A DNA stretch of 64,000 bases from Bacillota bacterium (lineage in GTDB: Bacteria; Bacillota; Clostridia; Oscillospirales; Ethanoligenentaceae): NCBI GenBank assembly GCA_023391835.1, contig JAEWAE010000039.1:1-64000 (forward strand), read 5' to 3'. This document shows positions 60,223-64,000 of this stretch, piece by piece (position 1 is the first letter of the stretch; the number at the start of each line of letters is the position of its first letter). The position numbers and the translations under genes were made by a program. The notes under the pieces were generated by a model. The model was not told the origin of the DNA. It searched no databases and was given only the letters and a program-made list of their open reading frames with translations.

Positions 60223-61122
60223 ATGGATACGGGACGCACGGCCGTGATCGTGCTTAATCATGGGGATAATGCCAATGCGCTGCGCTTGACACGCGCTTTG
60301 GCGGCGATGCCGGAGGTCGGCTGTGTCTGCGTGGTGGATAACACCGGCCCGGGCGGTCTTACCGGCGATGAGGAGCCGCTGCACGGCCCCAAGGCGGTGT
60401 TCCTGCACATGCCCAACCTTGGTTATGCATGCTGTAACAACGAAGGGCTGCGGTATCTGGAACAGCAGTACGGGCCGTTTACACGGTATGCCATTTCCAA
60501 TACCGACGTGGAGGTGCCGCCCGAGTCTTTCGCCTCGTGCGTCCACTTCCTCGCGGAGCACCCGGATTACGCCGTGGCGGCGCCCCATATGTTTCTGCCC
60601 GACGGGCGGCCCCATCACCTGACCGGGTGGAAGGAACGGGGCCTTCTGTGCGATGTGGCCTACAGCTCCGGCCTGCTTTCCCGTCTCATCGGCATGTATC
60701 GTGAGACGTACCCGCCGGCCCATTGGCAGACGCCGTTTTCGACCGTCGACTGCGTGGCGGGTTCGTTTTTCCTCATCGACGGTGACGTGTTCCGCCGGCT
60801 CGGCTTTTTTGACGCGCACACGTTTCTCTATTATGAGGAGGACATCCTGGGTTTCCGGCTCAAACGGCTGGGTTATCGGCTGGCCGTCCTCAATACCTGC
60901 CGCTACGTGCATTATGAGAATGTAACGGTGGGCCGGTCGATGAATTTGCTGAAAAAATACCGGATTATGCAGCGTAGTCGGCTGTATTTCCACAAACACT
61001 ATAAGAAGGTAAACGCTGCCGGATATGCCGCACTCTGTGCAGCCACCGGCCTTGGAATATTGGAAAAGGCGCTCAAAACCGGATATTACCGGCTCGGAGC
61101 AGCCAGAAAAAAGGTGGAATGA
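60223..61122 (+). CDS. Family 2 glycosyltransferase, rhamnosyltransferase-like
   Basis: 299 aa. AVIVLNHGDNANALRLTRAL begins the fold. NLGYACCNNEGLRY near residue 70 and YAISNTDVEVPPESF near 95 match the rhamnosyltransferase-like group of GT2, and FLYYEEDILGFRLKRLGYR near 205 is the usual acceptor-site block. Its place inside the rfb genes suggests it transfers the rhamnose made there. Start uncertain: a TTG at 60199 is an alternative and neither has a clear ribosome site. Confidence 0.85.
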   Translation: MDTGRTAVIVLNHGDNANALRLTRALAAMPEVGCVCVVDNTGPGGLTGDEEPLHGPKAVFLHMPNLGYACCNNEGLRYLEQQYGPFTRYAISNTDVEVPPESFASCVHFLAEHPDYAVAAPHMFLPDGRPHHLTGWKERGLLCDVAYSSGLLSRLIGMYRETYPPAHWQTPFSTVDCVAGSFFLIDGDVFRRLGFFDAHTFLYYEEDILGFRLKRLGYRLAVLNTCRYVHYENVTVGRSMNLLKKYRIMQRSRLYFHKHYKKVNAAGYAALCAATGLGILEKALKTGYYRLGAARKKVE

Positions 61123-61125
61123 AGT

Positions 61126-61980
61126 ATGAAAATTCTGATTACCGCCTGCAACGGGCAGCTGGGAACCGACGCGGTTTCCTATTTTTCCAAAAAGGCAGAG
61201 GTCGTCCCCTATAAGGACGTGGAGCTTGACATTACCGACGTCGCCAAAGTCCGTGCGGCCGTGACGGAAGCAAGGCCCGACGTGGTGCTCAACTGTGCCG
61301 CCATCACGAACGTCGACGGCTGCGAGTCCAATCGGGAGCTGGCCTATCGGGTCAACAGCTTCGGCGCCGAGACCGTGGCCAAGGCCGCGGCGGAGGTGGG
61401 TGCGGAGCTTGTGCATATCTCCACCGACTATGTCTTTGCCGGCAACGGCACCATGCCATATCGGGAGACTGACCCCACCGACCCGCAGAACGTCTACGGC
61501 AGTTCCAAGCTCGAGGGGGAACAGAAAGCCGCCGCGGCCTGCCCGCACACGGCTATTCTGCGCACGGCGTGGCTTTATGGCCCTCACGGCAATAATTTCG
61601 TCAAAACCATGCTCAAGCTGGGGCAGGATCACAACGAGGTGAGTGTCGTCACCGATCAGGTCGGCAACCCCACCTCCACCTTCGAACTGGTGCGCATGAT
61701 CGACGCGGTCATCCGCAGCAACAAAACCGGCGTGTTCCACACCACCTGCGAGGGAGTCTGCTCCTGGAATGAATTCGCTAAGGAAATCTTCCGCCTGGCC
61801 GGCATGTCGGTCACGGTCAAGGATGTGACCTCCCAGCAGTATGTGCGCAAGGCCCACCGGCCTTCATACTCGGTCCTTTCCAAGGAAAAGCTCTGGAAAG
61901 AATGCGACTACCGTCCGGCCCCATGGCAGCAGGCCCTGCAGGAGTATTTCGATTACATGGCGGGGAAGATCGACTTCTGA
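61126..61980 (+). CDS. rfbD: dTDP-4-dehydrorhamnose reductase
   Basis: 284 aa. The NAD(P)-binding start ILITACNGQLGTDAV, STDYVFAGNGTMPYRETDPT near residue 103 and the catalytic YGSSKLEGE near 125 are typical. It performs the final reduction to dTDP-L-rhamnose. It begins 3 bp after the transferase stop, with GGTGGAATGA before the ATG. The order rfbA, GT, rfbD, rfbC, rfbB differs from the common BDAC order of Gram-negatives. Confidence 0.95.
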   Translation: MKILITACNGQLGTDAVSYFSKKAEVVPYKDVELDITDVAKVRAAVTEARPDVVLNCAAITNVDGCESNRELAYRVNSFGAETVAKAAAEVGAELVHISTDYVFAGNGTMPYRETDPTDPQNVYGSSKLEGEQKAAAACPHTAILRTAWLYGPHGNNFVKTMLKLGQDHNEVSVVTDQVGNPTSTFELVRMIDAVIRSNKTGVFHTTCEGVCSWNEFAKEIFRLAGMSVTVKDVTSQQYVRKAHRPSYSVLSKEKLWKECDYRPAPWQQALQEYFDYMAGKIDF

Positions 61981-62036
61981 TATTCCCAATTGATTCAAAA
62001 TTCCGACCGATCATTCGAAAATGGAGGTATCGTAAT

Positions 62037-62588
62037 ATGAAAGTGACAAAAACGGAATTGGAAGGCGTTTTGGTCGTGGAGCCGCAGGTTTTCGGCGACA
62101 ACCGAGGCTGGTTTACCGAAACGTACACGCAGAATAAATTCGAACAGGCCGGCATCGACACGGTTTTTGTGCAGGATAATCAGTCCTACAGCGCCCAGAA
62201 GGGTACGCTGCGTGGGCTGCATTTTCAGAATGCACCCCATGCCCAGACCAAGCTCCTGCGCTGCACCCGCGGCCGCATCATGGATGTGGCGGTGGATATC
62301 CGCAAGGGCTCGCCCCAATTCGGCAAGTGGGTGGCGGTGGAGCTTACGGCGGAAAACCATAAGCAGCTTTATATCCCGAAAGGTTTCGCCCACGGGTTTG
62401 TGACTCTCACCGACGATGTGGAAGTGCAGTATAAGGTGGACGACTATTACGCCCCCGACTGCGACCGGAGTATCCGCTTCGACGATCCCGCCATTGGCGT
62501 GGAGTGGAACTGTGAGAATCCCGTGCTTTCCGCGAAGGATCTCAAGGCTCCGCTGCTGCGAGACAGCGACTGTAACTTTGTCTATTGA
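62037..62588 (+). CDS. rfbC: dTDP-4-dehydrorhamnose 3,5-epimerase
   Basis: 183-aa cupin-fold enzyme. RGWFTETYTQNKFEQAGID near residue 23, the catalytic His in GTLRGLHFQNAPHAQTKLLR near 58 and PKGFAHGFVTL near 115 identify RfbC. It epimerises C3 and C5 of the keto-sugar before the RfbD step. GGAGGT lies 9 nt before ATG 62037. Confidence 0.95.
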   Translation: MKVTKTELEGVLVVEPQVFGDNRGWFTETYTQNKFEQAGIDTVFVQDNQSYSAQKGTLRGLHFQNAPHAQTKLLRCTRGRIMDVAVDIRKGSPQFGKWVAVELTAENHKQLYIPKGFAHGFVTLTDDVEVQYKVDDYYAPDCDRSIRFDDPAIGVEWNCENPVLSAKDLKAPLLRDSDCNFVY

Positions 62589-62642
62589 CGAAAGTTTCCG
62601 CGGCCAGTCAATCATCGACTCTGTGACAAGGGAGAACGATTT

Positions 62643-63662
62643 ATGAAAATGATCGTCACCGGCGGCGCCGGCTTCATCGGTTCCAATTTCGTCTATTATA
62701 TGCTGGAAAAGCACCCGGATTACGACATCGTGTGTCTGGATCTGCTCACCTATGCGGGCAACCTGCATACGCTGGAGGACGCGCTCAAAAACCCGAAGTT
62801 CAAATTCGTCCGGGCTGATATTGCCGACCGCAAGGCCGTCTTTGACCTGTTTGAGGCCGAAAAGCCGGATGTGATCGTCAACTTTGCGGCCGAATCCCAC
62901 GTCGACCGCTCCATCGAAAACCCGGGCATTTTTCTCCAGACCAATATCCTTGGCACTTCGGTGCTGATGGATGCCTGCCGTAAATTCGGCATCAAGCGGT
63001 TCCATCAGGTTTCCACCGACGAAGTCTACGGCGATCTGCCGCTGGACCGGCCGGACCTTATGTTCACCGAAGAAACCCCGCTGCATACGTCTTCGCCCTA
63101 TTCGGCTTCCAAGGCCAGCGCCGATCTGCTGGTGATGGCCTATCATCGCACCTTCGGGCTGCCGGTGACCATCTCCCGCTGCTCCAACAACTATGGCCCC
63201 TACCAGTTCCCCGAGAAGCTCATCCCGCTGCTCGTTTCCCGTGCGCTCGCCGACGAGAGCCTGCCGATTTACGGTACGGGGCTGAATGTGCGCGACTGGC
63301 TTTATGTGACCGATCACTGTGCGGCCATCGACCTGATCCTGCAGAAGGGCCGGGAAGGGGAGGTCTATAACATCGGCGGCCACAACGAGCGCACCAATCT
63401 CGATGTGGTCAAGGCGGTGCTCCATGTGCTGCACAAGCCCGAGAGCCTCATCACCTATGTGCGCGACCGTCCGGGTCATGACCGGCGCTATGCCATCAAT
63501 CCGGAAAAAACTGAGCGGGAGCTCGGATGGCAGCCCACCTATCGTTTTGACGAGGGCATTGGCGTGACCGTCGACTGGTATCTCACCCACAAGGATTGGT
63601 GGGAAGAGATTGTCTCCGGCGATTATCAGAAATATTATGAAAAAATGTACGGCAATCGGTGA
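62643..63662 (+). CDS. rfbB: dTDP-glucose 4,6-dehydratase
   Basis: 339 aa. KMIVTGGAGFIGSNFVYYML is the Rossmann start, FAAESHVDRSIENP near residue 82, STDEVYGDLP near 123 and catalytic SPYSASKASAD near 152 are diagnostic. It converts dTDP-glucose to the 4-keto-6-deoxy intermediate used by RfbC and RfbD. GGGAG lies about 9 nt before the ATG. It completes the dTDP-L-rhamnose set. Confidence 0.96.
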   Translation: MKMIVTGGAGFIGSNFVYYMLEKHPDYDIVCLDLLTYAGNLHTLEDALKNPKFKFVRADIADRKAVFDLFEAEKPDVIVNFAAESHVDRSIENPGIFLQTNILGTSVLMDACRKFGIKRFHQVSTDEVYGDLPLDRPDLMFTEETPLHTSSPYSASKASADLLVMAYHRTFGLPVTISRCSNNYGPYQFPEKLIPLLVSRALADESLPIYGTGLNVRDWLYVTDHCAAIDLILQKGREGEVYNIGGHNERTNLDVVKAVLHVLHKPESLITYVRDRPGHDRRYAINPEKTERELGWQPTYRFDEGIGVTVDWYLTHKDWWEEIVSGDYQKYYEKMYGNR

Positions 63663-63740
63663 GGACGGCATGCCGTGCAAATCAGGAATCCGGCCGCAGC
63701 GGCCGGTCTGGGGAAATGGGGCGGATTGCGATTGGGCCTG

Positions 63741-64000
63741 ATGAACAGTCTGAAAGTCTTTAAAAAATATTCCTATCTGCTGCGGCAGCTGGTGTCGCGG
63801 GATTTTAAAGTTAAGTACAAGCGCTCTGTGCTGGGCGTGCTCTGGAGCGTTCTCAACCCGCTTCTGACCATGGGCATTCTTTATGTAGTGTTTACGACCT
63901 TTTTCAATATGAGGTCGTCGGGTTCTATCAAAAACTATGCAGTCTACTTGCTTTCCGGCATTGTGCTGTGGAACTATTTCGCCGAGGCCACAAATTTGTC
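63741..64000 (+). CDS. wzm: ABC-2 type polysaccharide export permease (partial)
   Basis: Runs off the right edge; 86 residues are visible. LRQLVSRDFKVKYKRSVLG, then VLWSVLNPLLTMGILYVVF and YLLSGIVLWNYF are the conserved start of TagG/Wzm/RfbA-type permeases that export undecaprenyl-linked wall polymers or O-antigens. The ATP-binding partner (Wzt/TagH) is expected just outside the window. An upstream TTG (63732) is an alternative start. It indicates that the rhamnose polymer is exported by the ABC route rather than Wzx/Wzy. Confidence 0.88.
   Translation, partial: MNSLKVFKKYSYLLRQLVSRDFKVKYKRSVLGVLWSVLNPLLTMGILYVVFTTFFNMRSSGSIKNYAVYLLSGIVLWNYFAEATNL

Noticed and set aside
59944..61857. 637-codon minus-strand frame opposite rfbA, the glycosyltransferase and rfbD
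   Set aside because: Crosses three plus-strand genes with diagnostic motifs; no start signal.
61995..63680. 561-codon minus-strand frame opposite rfbC and rfbB
   Set aside because: Shadow of two well-defined rhamnose genes.

Overview
The window looks like a chromosomal segment of a moderately high-GC member of the Clostridia (Firmicutes), perhaps Oscillospirales-like. The evidence is: strong AGGAGG-type ribosome sites with frequent GTG and TTG starts, consensus sigma-A promoters (TTGACA-17-TATAAT), U-tract terminators, a YtaF-type sporulation membrane protein, LplABC-type sugar transport, a membrane pyrophosphatase, a DegV protein, and a type IV pilus locus of Gram-positive type. The genus is not determined. 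No rRNA, CRISPR array, transposase or phage module was seen.

Layout. 0-3.3 kb: a PhnC-PhnE-PhnE ABC transporter (the binding protein is presumably just upstream of the window) followed by a tyrosine-phosphatase-like protein. 3.3-8.6 kb: an LplB/LplC/LplA-type carbohydrate ABC transporter and murQ, with copies of the same AT-rich motif upstream of both. 8.6-16 kb: LysR regulator, SGNH esterase, pta, GrpB-like protein, DegV plus PAP2-like membrane protein, membrane-anchored XRE regulator, and a permease that has lost its N-terminus. 16-21 kb: lipase-like hydrolase, hppA, small proteins and GtrA. 21-27.4 kb: two tandem paralogous GGDEF-EAL membrane proteins. 27.4-33.3 kb: polysaccharide deacetylase, TauE permease, free-methionine-sulfoxide reductase, arginase-like protein and a lower-GC patch (small protein, cold-shock protein, YtaF). 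33.36-33.96 kb: five tRNA genes (transcribed Gly-Arg-His-Gln-Lys) behind a perfect promoter.

34.1-45.6 kb is a type IV pilus locus in two converging operons. The plus-strand operon has pilC, pilM, pilN-like, pilO-like, a large PilX-like protein with a predicted beta-helix, two minor prepilins and a sigma-70-family factor. The minus-strand operon has pilD, pilB, pilT and the major prepilin gene. The sigma factor ends about 50 bp from the end of the major pilin gene. With the two c-di-GMP enzymes, this gives the cell surface motility machinery and likely control inputs.

45.6-64 kb is devoted to the cell envelope: a proline-rich micro-protein, a lysophospholipase-like hydrolase, a GDP-mannose/GDP-6-deoxyhexose operon (GT-C mannosyltransferase, manC, polyprenol-phosphate-mannose-synthase-like protein, gmd, rmd; AT-rich in part), a secreted six-repeat GH73 glucosaminidase, and a dTDP-rhamnose and glycosyltransferase cluster ending in an ABC-2 polysaccharide exporter that runs off the window. 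The two sugar clusters together could supply mannose, D-rhamnose-type and L-rhamnose residues for a wall polysaccharide or glycosylated surface protein.
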